DNA of 64,000 bases from Azospirillum formosense. Lineage in GTDB: Bacteria; Pseudomonadota; Alphaproteobacteria; Azospirillales; Azospirillaceae. Within the stretch, counting starts at the first letter, position 1. The number at the start of each line of letters is the position of its first letter. The DNA is taken from assembly GCF_040500525.1 (NCBI RefSeq), contig NZ_CP159404.1, positions 339,001 through 403,000 on the forward strand, given 5' to 3'. The position numbers were made by a program, and so were the translations under genes. The notes beneath the pieces were generated by a model, which saw only the letters and a program-made list of their open reading frames with translations, ran no database searches and was not told the DNA's origin. Positions 26,690-39,968 of the stretch are shown piece after piece.

Positions 26690-28777
26690 TCAGGCGCTCT
26701 TCAACGCCGGGCACGCGTCCGCCACGCCGCTGCCCAGCGCCTTGCGGACGGCGCGGGCGAGGTCGCGGTCGCGGTAGGGCTTGATCAGGAACTCCGCGCC
26801 GGGCCCTTCGCCGTTCGGGCCGCCGTCCACGCCATGGGCGTAGCCGGACGCGTAGAGCGCCTTTAGGCCCGGATGGCGGCGCTGCGCCTCCTGGGCGAGT
26901 TCCAGCCCGTTCATGCCGCCCGGCATCACAACGTCGGTGAAGAGCAGGTCCACCCGCGGCTCCCCGGCCAGAACGGCCAGAGCCTCCGGCCCGTTCTCCG
27001 CCTCGACCACGGTGTAGCCGAGATCCTGGAGGGTCAGCACGGCGACCTGACGCACGTCGCGGTCGTCGTCGACCACCAGGACCACCTCGCCCTGGCCGGG
27101 CAGCGGGCCGGCGTCCTCGCTGTCCTCCGGCGTCCTCGCCAAGCGGACGGCGGCCGGCGCGCAGGGCAGATAAAGGTGGAAGGAGGTGCCGCGTCCCGGC
27201 TCGCTCTCCACCCGGATCAGCCCGCCCGACTGCTTGACGAAGCCGTGGATCATGCTGAGCCCCAGCCCGGTGCCCTTGCCGATCTCCTTGGTGGTGAAGA
27301 AGGGCTCGAAGGCGCGGGCGAGGATGTCCGGCGGCATGCCGCAGCCGGTGTCGGTCACGGTCATCCGCACATAGCGTCCGGGGCGCAGCTCCGCGTCGCC
27401 CTCCTCGGCCTCCACCATGGCGGTGGCGATGGTCAGCTTGCCGCCCGCCGGCATGGCGTCGCGCGCGTTGATGACGAGGTTCAGCAGGGCCGACTCCGCC
27501 TGCGTGCGGTCCACCAGCGCCGGGGAAAGGGACGGCGCGCTGTCGATCTCCACGGTGATCGCCGAGCCGAGCGTGCGCTCCATCAGCTCGCCCATGTTGC
27601 GGACCAGCGCCTCCATGTCCACGCTCTCGGGGTGGAGCTGCTGGCGCCGCGCGAAGGCGAGCAGCCGCCGCGTCAGGTCGGAGCAGCGCAGCGACGCCTG
27701 CAGGGCCATCTCCACCCGCCGCGCCGCCTTGGGGTCGTCGAAGGACATGCGGCCCAGCCGCTCCAGGCTGCCGATGACCACGGTCAGCATGTTGTTGAAG
27801 TCGTGGGCGATGCCCCCGGTCAACTGGCCGATCGTCTCCATTTTCTGGACATGGGCGAGCTGGAGCTGAAGCTCCCGCGTGTCGGTGACGTCCAGCACCG
27901 TGCCGCAGAGTTCCGGCGGCCGTCCGTCCTCGCCCGGCAGCAGCATGGCCTTTTCCAGGAGCGTGCGGTACTGCCCGTCGGCGGCGCGCCAGCGGTACTC
28001 GACGGTGGAGACGCCGCCCTGCCGCATCGCCTCGAACTGGACGGCGGCGCGCTCGCGGTCGTCCGGGTGCAGGCGCGATTCCCAGAATCCGCCGTCCGTC
28101 AGGAAGCGCTCGGCGGGGAAGCCGAACAGCGCCTCGACGTTCTCGGTGACGTAGCGGAAGGGCGTGCCGCGCTCCGGCCCGGCGGTGTAGAGCAGGATCG
28201 GCAGGGACCGGGCGATCATCGCCTGCCGCTCCTCCGACCGGCGCAGCGCCTGCTCGGCCTCCAGCTTCTCGGCCCGCACGCGGTAGTTCTCGGCCATCAG
28301 CCGCTCGCGCAGGGCGGCTTGGCGCTTGACCTCCTCGGTCTTGCGGTACAGCTCGACGAAGACGGTGACCTTGCTGCGCAGGATCACCGGGTCCACCGGC
28401 TTGAACATGTAGTCGACCGCCCCCGCGGAATAGCCGCGGAAGATGTGCATCTCGTCCTTGTTGATGGCGGTCAGGAACAGGATGGGGATGTGCCGCGACT
28501 TGCGGCGGTTGCGGATCAGCTCCGCCGTCTCGTAACCGTCCATGCCCGGCATGTGGACGTCCATCAGGATCGCCGCGAAATCCTGGTCGAGCACGCGCTT
28601 CAGCGCCTCCTCGCCGGAGCGGGCGAGGATCACCGTTGCCTCGAGGTCGGCCAGCGTCTCCCGCATCGCCAGCAGGTTCCGCGGATCGTCGTCGACGACG
28701 AGCACGCGGACCTCCGGCGGCGGCAGCGTGGCGTCGTCGCTCTCGGCGAAGCTGGCGGGCATCTGGGTGTGGGGCAT
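26690..28777 (-). CDS. Hybrid histidine kinase REC-PAS-HK-REC
   Basis: This 695-residue cytosolic protein has an N-terminal receiver (~22-140; VDDD, LMDVHMP, FKPVD), a coiled coil (~140-195), a PAS/PAC domain (~200-310), HisKA with IAHDFNNML (phospho-His ~325), HATPase (LNLVINARDAMP; DTGCGMPP; GTGLGLSM) and a C-terminal receiver (~573-690; VDDDRDV, FTDVVMPGGMNG, IKPY). It starts ten bases after the poly-HAMP kinase stop and is probably co-transcribed. The front receiver suggests input from another kinase, most simply its upstream neighbour. All phospho-acceptors look intact. Confidence 0.9.
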   Translation of the reverse strand: MPHTQMPASFAESDDATLPPPEVRVLVVDDDPRNLLAMRETLADLEATVILARSGEEALKRVLDQDFAAILMDVHMPGMDGYETAELIRNRRKSRHIPILFLTAINKDEMHIFRGYSAGAVDYMFKPVDPVILRSKVTVFVELYRKTEEVKRQAALRERLMAENYRVRAEKLEAEQALRRSEERQAMIARSLPILLYTAGPERGTPFRYVTENVEALFGFPAERFLTDGGFWESRLHPDDRERAAVQFEAMRQGGVSTVEYRWRAADGQYRTLLEKAMLLPGEDGRPPELCGTVLDVTDTRELQLQLAHVQKMETIGQLTGGIAHDFNNMLTVVIGSLERLGRMSFDDPKAARRVEMALQASLRCSDLTRRLLAFARRQQLHPESVDMEALVRNMGELMERTLGSAITVEIDSAPSLSPALVDRTQAESALLNLVINARDAMPAGGKLTIATAMVEAEEGDAELRPGRYVRMTVTDTGCGMPPDILARAFEPFFTTKEIGKGTGLGLSMIHGFVKQSGGLIRVESEPGRGTSFHLYLPCAPAAVRLARTPEDSEDAGPLPGQGEVVLVVDDDRDVRQVAVLTLQDLGYTVVEAENGPEALAVLAGEPRVDLLFTDVVMPGGMNGLELAQEAQRRHPGLKALYASGYAHGVDGGPNGEGPGAEFLIKPYRDRDLARAVRKALGSGVADACPALKSA

Positions 28778-28787
28778 GGGCGTCTCC

Positions 28788-33731
<4,944 letters not shown>

Positions 33732-33871
33732 GACGCGATGGTCCCTAAGAAGTCCAGGCCAGTGTCTCGGAAGTCCCCCGCGCAGGATCGGCGGCACGCC
33801 CGGCGGAACGCCGGAATGGCCGCGCGCGGGAGCGGCGCAGCCATGGGACGGCAAGCGGAAGTCGGTGTGGG

Positions 33872-34303
33872 CTAATGCCGGGGGGCGGCGTTGTTCAGCA
33901 GGGTCTTCAACTGGCGCTCGTCATAGGGCTTCTGGATGAAGCCGTGCGGGCCGGCGGCGCGGGCGCGCTCCAGCAGGACGGGGTCGCTGGCCCCGGACAT
34001 GAAGATGCTGCCCACGGCGAAGCGCTCGCGCAGGGCCTGCGCGGTCTCGATGCCGTCTTGCGGGCCGGCGAGGCCGATGTCCACCAGCGCCAGGGCGGGG
34101 CGCTCCCGCTCGGCGATCTTCAGCGCGTCGGCGGCATTGGCGGCGACCCCGCAGACCTCGTAGGACAACTCCTCCAGCATGTCGGTCAGGTACATGGCGA
34201 CGATCGTCTCATCCTCGACGACCAGGACCCGGACGGGGGCGGTTGTGGCGGTCGCGGTCCCGTCCGCCCCGGCCTTTGGTGACCTGTTGATCGGGTTGGT
34301 CAT
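33872..34303 (-). CDS. Single-domain response regulator
   Basis: The 143-residue protein is one CheY-like receiver: acidic pair in VVEDETIVA, acceptor Asp in ALVDIGLAG, Ser in FMSGAS and Lys in QKPYD. A ~22-residue Thr/Ala-rich leader precedes it. ATG 34303 has an AGAGGGAAAAGGG site directly upstream, which excludes the longer frame. It lies 140 bases before the poly-HAMP kinase on the same strand, so it may shuttle phosphate from that kinase (inferred). No output domain is present. Confidence 0.88.
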   Translation of the reverse strand: MTNPINRSPKAGADGTATATTAPVRVLVVEDETIVAMYLTDMLEELSYEVCGVAANAADALKIAERERPALALVDIGLAGPQDGIETAQALRERFAVGSIFMSGASDPVLLERARAAGPHGFIQKPYDERQLKTLLNNAAPRH

Positions 34304-34731
34304 CCCTTTTCCCTCTTGTCGTTCTGCCGGCTGCGGCGCGGGGACGGCGTCGATGAGGCGCGCCCTCCGCCCGCCGCCGGAACCCGAGCGCAGACGTCGG
34401 ATGCCGGCGAAGCTGACCGGGACGAGTAGCACGGAGGGGTGAGGCAATTAAGGGAGAAAAGGTCAAATACCCCCTACAGGTTATGCCCAATAGAGTGAGC
34501 GCACCCCAAAAGAGGGAAAGCCTATTCCTTAGCTTCGCTATGGAATAGTGTGAATCGCGCGCGCCGGGGCCGCCTTTCGTTTGGCTTCGATTGAACTATA
34601 CGGCGCGAACGCGTGGCTGCCATGTAACGATGTGCAGGTTTCTTAACAATTTTGCAAGTAATTTTACGCGTAAGCTTGTCACCGTCCACGAGGCGGGCGT
34701 GGAGTCGATCATAGGGGTGCTGGGGACAGGG
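34304..34731. promoter_or_regulatory. AT-rich divergent region with long hairpin
   Basis: These 428 bases separate the response regulator from the divergent pentapeptide-repeat gene and are clearly AT-richer than their surroundings from about 34440 to 34690. A hairpin lies at 34522-34548: CTATTCC pairs with GGAATAG and inside it TAGC pairs with GCTA around a TTC loop, with one T-T mismatch. A 10-bp palindrome, TTACGCGTAA, is at 34664-34673. Promoters for both genes probably lie here; no clear -35/-10 pair was assigned. Confidence 0.4.
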
Positions 34732-36018
34732 ATGAGCGTTGCCCCGACAAACGGGCCGGGCGATGGGGGGGATCTGAGCCTGGAGGATCTCGCGCAAGCC
34801 ATCAGAGCCCACCGGCTCTATCTGGCGGCGCGCCCGAACGGCCTGCGTCTCCAATTGAAAGCGGCGGACCTGACCGGCTTCGACCTGTCGGGTCTGGTCC
34901 TGTCGGACGCCATCCTGACCGGCGCGAATTTCCGGCGCAGCGTCCTCCGGCGCTGCAATTTCGACGGGGCGGATCTGTTCGGCGCCAGCTTCGTGTCCGC
35001 CGACCTGCGGGAAGCCTCCCTGGTCGGGGCCGACATGCGCGGGGCGAACTTCACCAAGGCGTGCCTGCGCAACACCCTGTTCGAGCGGGCGGACCTCCGC
35101 CCCGGCCAGCTCGTGCTGTGGAAGGACCGGCGCAAGGCCCGGCAGGAGGCGGCTCTGCGCGAAGCCGTGCTGGTCAACGCGAACTTCACCGACTCCGATC
35201 TGACCGGCGCCAACCTGACCCGGGCCAATCTTGAAGGGGCGGATTTCAGCAACGCCACCCTGTTCGGCGCCAACCTCAGCGGCGCCGACCTGCGCGGCGC
35301 CGATTTCAGCATGGCGAAGCTGAAGGGGGCCATCCTGAACAACGCCGCCGTCGCCGGCGCCACCTTCCAGGGGTGCGACCTGCGCGACGCCGAGCTGCGC
35401 AACGTCGCCATGGCCACCGCCGACTGGGCGGAGGCGCGGATGGCGGGCGCCATCTACCACCGCAACCAATCGGACTTCCCGCCGGAGATCCGGGAAGGGC
35501 TGGAGGGCCATGTCCGCTGGATCAACAGCAACGGCAAGCAGGGCAAGCGGTTCGACGTGTCGGACGGAGCCTTCGTCGGGACCGATTTCGACGGCTGCGA
35601 CCTGAGCGGGGCAATCTTCCGCAACTGCGACTTCACGCGGGCGAGCTTTCGCGACAGCAAGCTGCAGATCGCCCAGTTTCCCGGCTGCCGCATGCGGGAG
35701 GCCTGTTTCGAGAATTCGGAACTGTCCGGGGCCAGCTTCGAAGGCTGCGACCTGACCCGCGCCATGATGCGCAACGCGGTGATGCGCGCCATCGAGCTGC
35801 TGGCGGCGAACGGCCAGTCCACGGGGCGCATGTGGCCGACCAATCTGCGCAACGCCCAGATGGCCGACAGCGACATCCGCGGCGCCGATCTGCGGGGCGC
35901 GCGGCTGGCCGGGGCGGACCTGACCAACTGCAATCTGTCGGGCGCCGACCTGCGCGACACCGACATCGAGAAGGCCAACACCACGGGAACGACGCTGGTG
36001 CATTGCCGGTTGAAGTGA
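34732..36018 (+). CDS. Pentapeptide-repeat protein, two beta-helix blocks
   Basis: This ~428-residue protein consists largely of A(D/N)LxG-type pentapeptides that fold as a right-handed four-sided beta helix. The first block covers about residues 40-235 and is interrupted by a charged helix (LWKDRRKARQEAALREA). The second covers ~285-420, after a non-repeat linker (FPPEIREGLEGHVRWIN). A short helical N-terminus (LSLEDLAQAIRAHRLYLAA) precedes the blocks. No signal peptide or membrane segment is seen. Some family members mimic DNA and protect gyrase; nothing here shows that role. ATG 34732 was chosen; GTG 34699 and a TTG at 34591 are in frame. Function unknown. Confidence 0.82.
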   Translation: MSVAPTNGPGDGGDLSLEDLAQAIRAHRLYLAARPNGLRLQLKAADLTGFDLSGLVLSDAILTGANFRRSVLRRCNFDGADLFGASFVSADLREASLVGADMRGANFTKACLRNTLFERADLRPGQLVLWKDRRKARQEAALREAVLVNANFTDSDLTGANLTRANLEGADFSNATLFGANLSGADLRGADFSMAKLKGAILNNAAVAGATFQGCDLRDAELRNVAMATADWAEARMAGAIYHRNQSDFPPEIREGLEGHVRWINSNGKQGKRFDVSDGAFVGTDFDGCDLSGAIFRNCDFTRASFRDSKLQIAQFPGCRMREACFENSELSGASFEGCDLTRAMMRNAVMRAIELLAANGQSTGRMWPTNLRNAQMADSDIRGADLRGARLAGADLTNCNLSGADLRDTDIEKANTTGTTLVHCRLK

Positions 36019-36312
36019 CCGTAAATTTTAATCCCAAAAAATTTTCGAAAAGAGTTGGTCATTTTGTCGCAGGGTGGGGCCTCCGCCCTTTCCCGGCATT
36101 GTGCATACCAGCATCCGGGGATTAAAACGCCCGGCGAGGGGGCGGCTGGTTTCCCGAGCCGCTCGTCATGATCGAGGCCAAGTAACGGAGCGGCAACCGC
36201 CGCGCGCCGATGCGACGAATATTGATTGTGGCGAAGCGAAGAACGCAGGAGGTCCTGCGGGCCTTGGGTGGCCGTGCCTGTCTTTTGGGCATTGGAAATC
36301 GAGGATAGTGCA

Positions 36313-36684
36313 ATGAAGCGTAGAGTTGCCGTTCTGGCCTTTGGCCTGTTCGCCGCCCTTCCCGGCATCGCCGCGGCGCAGGACGCCGATGCGGGCGAGA
36401 AGGTGTTCAACCAGTGCAAGGCCTGCCACACCATCGAGACCGGCGGCCCGAACCGCGTCGGCCCCAACCTGCACGGCATCGTCGGCCGTGCGTCGGGCTC
36501 GGTCGAGACCTTCAAATATTCCGACGCGATGAAGGGCGCCGGTCTGACCTGGGACGAGGCCAATCTCGACAAATACCTGACCGATCCGAAGGCCGCCGTC
36601 CCCGGCAACAAGATGGCCTTCGCCGGCGTGAAGAACGAGCAGGCCCGCAAGGACCTGATCGCCTTCCTGAAGAAGAACAGCTGA
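36313..36684 (+). CDS. Class I cytochrome c (c2/c550-like)
   Basis: This 123-residue periplasmic haem protein has a signal peptide ending GIAAAQ, the haem-attachment motif CKACH, RVGPNLHGIVGR after it, and a likely axial Met in GNKMAFAG. The size and motif spacing fit soluble cytochrome c2/c550 electron carriers between the bc1 complex and terminal oxidases or other acceptors. GAGG lies eight bases before the ATG. It is monocistronic: 294 bases, AT-rich near the start and without an evident gene, precede it, and a strong hairpin follows. Confidence 0.92.
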   Translation: MKRRVAVLAFGLFAALPGIAAAQDADAGEKVFNQCKACHTIETGGPNRVGPNLHGIVGRASGSVETFKYSDAMKGAGLTWDEANLDKYLTDPKAAVPGNKMAFAGVKNEQARKDLIAFLKKNS

Positions 36685-36701
36685 AGCAGGCGCTGCGCGA
36701 C

Positions 36702-36725
36702 CGGGAGGGGCGACGGCCCCTCCCG
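36702..36725 (+). terminator. GC-rich terminator hairpin after cytochrome c
   Basis: CGGGAGGGGC (36702-36711), loop GACG, GCCCCTCCCG (36716-36725) is a perfect 10-bp stem 18 bases after the stop. No U-tract follows. Confidence 0.65.
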
Positions 36726-36973
36726 CGACCGACGCCCGACGACACCACCCATCCCTTTCGGCCGGCTCTTGCCGAGAGCGGCTGGCTGCAAGGGCACGCC
36801 CGTCCGGCCAGGGCCGGCCGCCCCCTGCGGTCCATCCTATGAGGATGGCGCCGGTCAACCTGCCCTTGTGGGCAGGGGACCCGTAAAAACGCTCATCGCC
36901 AGGCACTAGGAGGACAGGAGGCTGTTGGGGGACCCGTGTGTCCCAACGCAAGATTGCAAATCGGGAGGTCGGA

Positions 36974-37567
36974 ATGCCCATGTTGCGAACCGCGGCCCTT
37001 GCGGCCGTGTCGATCCTCACGCTCGCCGCCTGTTCAAGCGAACCGGGCCTCGTGCCGCCCATGGGCAGTTCCGGTGCCTCCGCGTCCCAGGTGGGAAGCG
37101 CCGGGTCGGGCGCCTCCTCGACGCTGACGGTGGCGGACCAGTCCTTCCTGACCCAGGCGGCCTATGGCGGCTTCGGCGAGGTGGCGATGGGCACGCTGGC
37201 CCAGCGCCAGGCGTCCAGCGCCACCGTGCGCGAGCTTGGCCGGCGCATCGCCGCCGACCACACCCAGGCCAACCAGGAACTCGCCCGGCTTGCTCAGGCC
37301 AAGGGCGTCACGCCGCCCACCGGCCTGGACCCCGGCCGGCAGGCGGTCGCCGACGCGTTGGCCTTGCTTCAGGGGACGGCGTTCGACCGGCAGTATCTGC
37401 AGCAGCAGATCGCCGAGCACGATGTGTCGATCGCCCTGTTCAACGCGCAGGCCCAGGGTGGGACCGACCCGGACGTCCGGGCCTTCGCAGCCAAATGGCT
37501 GCCCGGCCTGCAAATGCACGCGCGCGAACTGCGCGCGCTCGGCAGCCCGCTGGCGCAACTGCCGTAG
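36974..37567 (+). CDS. DUF4142 (ferritin-like) lipoprotein
   Basis: The 197-residue protein has a lipoprotein signal (VSILTLAAC), a Ser/Gly-rich linker and a DUF4142 domain: DQSFLTQAAYGGFGEVAMG, LGRRIAADHTQANQEL, FDRQYLQQQIAEHDVSIALF and a closing helix. DUF4142 proteins are four-helix ferritin-like folds of unknown reaction, often stress-induced. ATG 36974 has GGGAGG five bases upstream, so the in-frame start at 36938 is unlikely. It converges with the chemoreceptor gene through a hairpin. Confidence 0.87.
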   Translation: MPMLRTAALAAVSILTLAACSSEPGLVPPMGSSGASASQVGSAGSGASSTLTVADQSFLTQAAYGGFGEVAMGTLAQRQASSATVRELGRRIAADHTQANQELARLAQAKGVTPPTGLDPGRQAVADALALLQGTAFDRQYLQQQIAEHDVSIALFNAQAQGGTDPDVRAFAAKWLPGLQMHARELRALGSPLAQLP

Positions 37568-37583
37568 CGGCGGGCTTCGGCGG

Positions 37584-37613
37584 TCAGGCCCGCGGAATCG
37601 GCCGCGGGCTTGA
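37584..37613. terminator. Bidirectional hairpin between DUF4142 and chemoreceptor genes
   Basis: TCAGGCCCGCGG pairs with CCGCGGGCTTGA around AATCGG: a 12-bp stem with one G-T pair. It fills most of the 57-base gap between the two stop codons. Confidence 0.7.
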
Positions 37614-37624
37614 CCCGGTCCGCC

Positions 37625-39619
37625 TCAGGCGACCGCCGGAAGCGGGCGCAGGCCGGCGGTGAGCCGTTGGACGTCCGCGGCGAAGCGGTCGGCGACGTCC
37701 GGGGTCAGCTCGAACCGGACATGGAGGTCCTGCTCCTTGCCCCCCAGAACCGCGAAGGGGATGGAGACGGTGCAGCCGGGGATGGTCAGCACGCCGCGGC
37801 TGCCCACCTGCGTCCGGTCCAGGCCGCGGATCGTGGCGCCGCCCTCCGACAGGTTGGTGAGCTGTCCCGACAGCGATCCCACCGCCCCGGAAATGGTGCA
37901 GGGAAGGTTGACCTCGAACCGCGGGGCGCGGCGGCGGTCCACCTCCGGCGTGGCGGTGCGGACGGCGCGGACCAGCATCTCGCGGAGATGGTCGATGCTC
38001 CCCGCCACGTCGGACGCGACCCGGCGCACCTCGTCGGCGCGGCTGCCGGTCACCGCCGCCTCCTCCGACACGTGGGCGATGCGGGACGACACCTCCTGAG
38101 CGGCGGCGGCGGTCTGGCCGACGTTGCGGGAGATCTCGCTCGTCGCCGCCCCCTGCTCGTCCATGGCGCTGGCGATGCTGCTGGCGACCCCGTCGATCTC
38201 GGTGATGGTCCGCCCGATGTCCTGCACCGCGTCGACGGCCCCGGCGGTCATGCTCTGCAGGTCGGTGATCTGGCGCGAGATCTCCTCCGCCGACTTCGAG
38301 GTCTGGGTGGCGAGGTTCTTCACCTCCTGGGCCACCACGGCGAAGCCTTTCCCGGCCTCGCCGGCGCGGGCCGCCTCGATCGTCGCGTTCAACGCCAGAA
38401 GATTGGTCTGGCTGGCGATGTCTTGGATGAAGGTGGCGACCTCCCCGATGTGGCCGATGGCCTCGGACAGGGAGAGCACCACGTCCTCGGTCTTGCGGCC
38501 GCTTTCCACGGCGCGGCGGGAGATCTGGCTGGCGAAGGTGACCTGGCCGGTGATCTCGGCGATGGAGGCGGTGAGCTGGTCGGTGGCCGCCGCCACGGCC
38601 TGGGCGTTGCCCAGCGCCTGCTCCGCCGCGGCCGCCACGCTCTGCGAGTTGGCGGAGACGGTTTCGGCCGAGCTGGCCATCGCCTGGGCGTTGCTGTCCA
38701 TCGAGACGGACCGTTCGGCGACGCGGTCCACGGCGGTGCGGGTTTCCTGCTCCACCGTGCGGGCCATGGATTCCAGGGCGGCGATCTTGGCGGCCTCGGC
38801 CTCGCGGCGTTCACGCTCCTGCGCCTCGCGCAGGCGCTGGTTGTCGATGCCCTTCTGGCGGAAGATTTCGACGGTCTTGGCCATGGCGCCGATCTCGTCC
38901 TGGCGGTCCAGGCCGGGCACCGTCACGTCGTAACGCTCGTCGGCCAGCTGGAACATTGTGCCGCGGATCTGGTCCAGCGTGCGGAACTGGCGCCGGACCA
39001 CCAGCAGCATCAGCAGGGCCATGCCGGCGGTGATGATCGCCGCCACCTGGATGATGTTGGGAACCACCTCCTCCAGCACGCCCAGGGCGACGCTCTTCTT
39101 CAGGCCGACGAACAGGACGCCGACGACCTCGCCGTTCCGGTCGATGATCGGGTCGTAGGCGGTGAAGTAGGCCTCGCCCAGGATGTCGGCCTCGCCGCGG
39201 AAGGGCTCCTTGCCGTCGATGACGGCGCTGTAGACCGGGCCGCGGGCCAGCTTCGTCCCGACGGCCCGGCTGCCGTCCGGGTTGTGGATGTTGGTCGCCA
39301 CGCGGGTATCGCCGCGGAAGATGGTGGCCACGCCGCCGGTCACGCTGCGGACGGTGTCGACGATGTCGTTCGCCCCGTCCAGCTTGACATCGTCGATGTA
39401 GAGCGCTCCGTCCTTGAGCCGGTACTCGGACCCTTTCTGGTCGAGCAGCATTCGGAAGTTGGTGATGGCCTGCTCCCTCCGCTCCGCCGCGTCCTTGCTG
39501 ATGCTGGCGGTGACCTTGACGATCGTCGCGTAGGTCAGCGCGCCGGACAGGGCGATCAGGCCGAGCGTGCACAGAATGGTCAGCTTTGTGGCAAGGCTGA
39601 GCGTCCGGAGGGGGTTCAT
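37625..39619 (-). CDS. Methyl-accepting chemotaxis protein with Cache sensor and C-terminal PilZ
   Basis: A 664-residue transmembrane receptor. The first membrane helix is at about 12-32. A periplasmic single-Cache-type sensor follows to ~180 (VATIFRGDTRVATNI, DILGEAYFTAYDPI, GVLFVGLKK). The second helix is at ~190-212, then HAMP (~212-265) and the signalling domain with the hairpin tip IASQTNLLALNATIEAARAG. The last ~90 residues are PilZ (RRRAPRFEVNLP, then TNLSEGGATI), with the Arg and N-x-S-x-x-G elements that bind cyclic di-GMP. The same MCP-PilZ design is known from Azospirillum Tlp1. AAGGAG lies about ten bases before ATG 39619. It is divergent from the globin receptor gene. Confidence 0.92.
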   Translation of the reverse strand: MNPLRTLSLATKLTILCTLGLIALSGALTYATIVKVTASISKDAAERREQAITNFRMLLDQKGSEYRLKDGALYIDDVKLDGANDIVDTVRSVTGGVATIFRGDTRVATNIHNPDGSRAVGTKLARGPVYSAVIDGKEPFRGEADILGEAYFTAYDPIIDRNGEVVGVLFVGLKKSVALGVLEEVVPNIIQVAAIITAGMALLMLLVVRRQFRTLDQIRGTMFQLADERYDVTVPGLDRQDEIGAMAKTVEIFRQKGIDNQRLREAQERERREAEAAKIAALESMARTVEQETRTAVDRVAERSVSMDSNAQAMASSAETVSANSQSVAAAAEQALGNAQAVAAATDQLTASIAEITGQVTFASQISRRAVESGRKTEDVVLSLSEAIGHIGEVATFIQDIASQTNLLALNATIEAARAGEAGKGFAVVAQEVKNLATQTSKSAEEISRQITDLQSMTAGAVDAVQDIGRTITEIDGVASSIASAMDEQGAATSEISRNVGQTAAAAQEVSSRIAHVSEEAAVTGSRADEVRRVASDVAGSIDHLREMLVRAVRTATPEVDRRRAPRFEVNLPCTISGAVGSLSGQLTNLSEGGATIRGLDRTQVGSRGVLTIPGCTVSIPFAVLGGKEQDLHVRFELTPDVADRFAADVQRLTAGLRPLPAVA

Positions 39620-39968
39620 CGGCCGAAAACTCCTTGAAAAATCGTCGGGTCGCCCCGGAAGCACCGGGGTGGCGGCGCATTGGTAACCTTTGTCGCGCAT
39701 TTGTAACAAATAGTTTTATCAACCTCGGGACGCACCGGATTCATGCAATGTGAAGGTGCTGTCGCGGCTTTCCTCAGCCGTCGTGAGGAAAGTGTTTGTA
39801 TTTCAAGGCTTATCCATTGTGCCCATGTTGCGTCCCGGGCAAGGTAAACCATCTGTTAATCATGATGTGGGACAGCATGTCGCACACGTATTCCTTTTAG
39901 GGATACCTTTGGTGTAGGGGAAATGTTATCGGTTGGCGCTCATTCATTACACAATACAAACATTCGCC
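39620..39968. promoter_or_regulatory. Shared upstream region of two divergent chemoreceptors
   Basis: These 349 bases are AT-richer than the coding DNA. They hold the 20-bp-spaced direct repeats at 39675-39707 and a perfect 9-bp inverted repeat with 7-base loop, CTTTCCTCA (39768-39776) and TGAGGAAAG (39784-39792). A T-rich stretch (TGTTTGTATTTC) follows the dyad. The dyad lies midway between the two starts, so it could be an operator for both. No gene is evident. Confidence 0.5.
39675..39707. repeat. Two 13-bp direct repeats, 20 bp apart
   Basis: GCGCATTGGTAAC (39675-39687) and GCGCATTTGTAAC (39695-39707) differ at one base and start exactly 20 bp apart, about two helical turns. They lie 56-88 bases before the Cache-PilZ receptor start, where a regulator could bind as two dimers on one DNA face. 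Confidence 0.6.

Noticed and set aside
36166..37062. 298-residue open frame opposite the cytochrome c gene
   Set aside because: It runs antisense to a clear cytochrome c and its terminator; no motif or ribosome site supports it.
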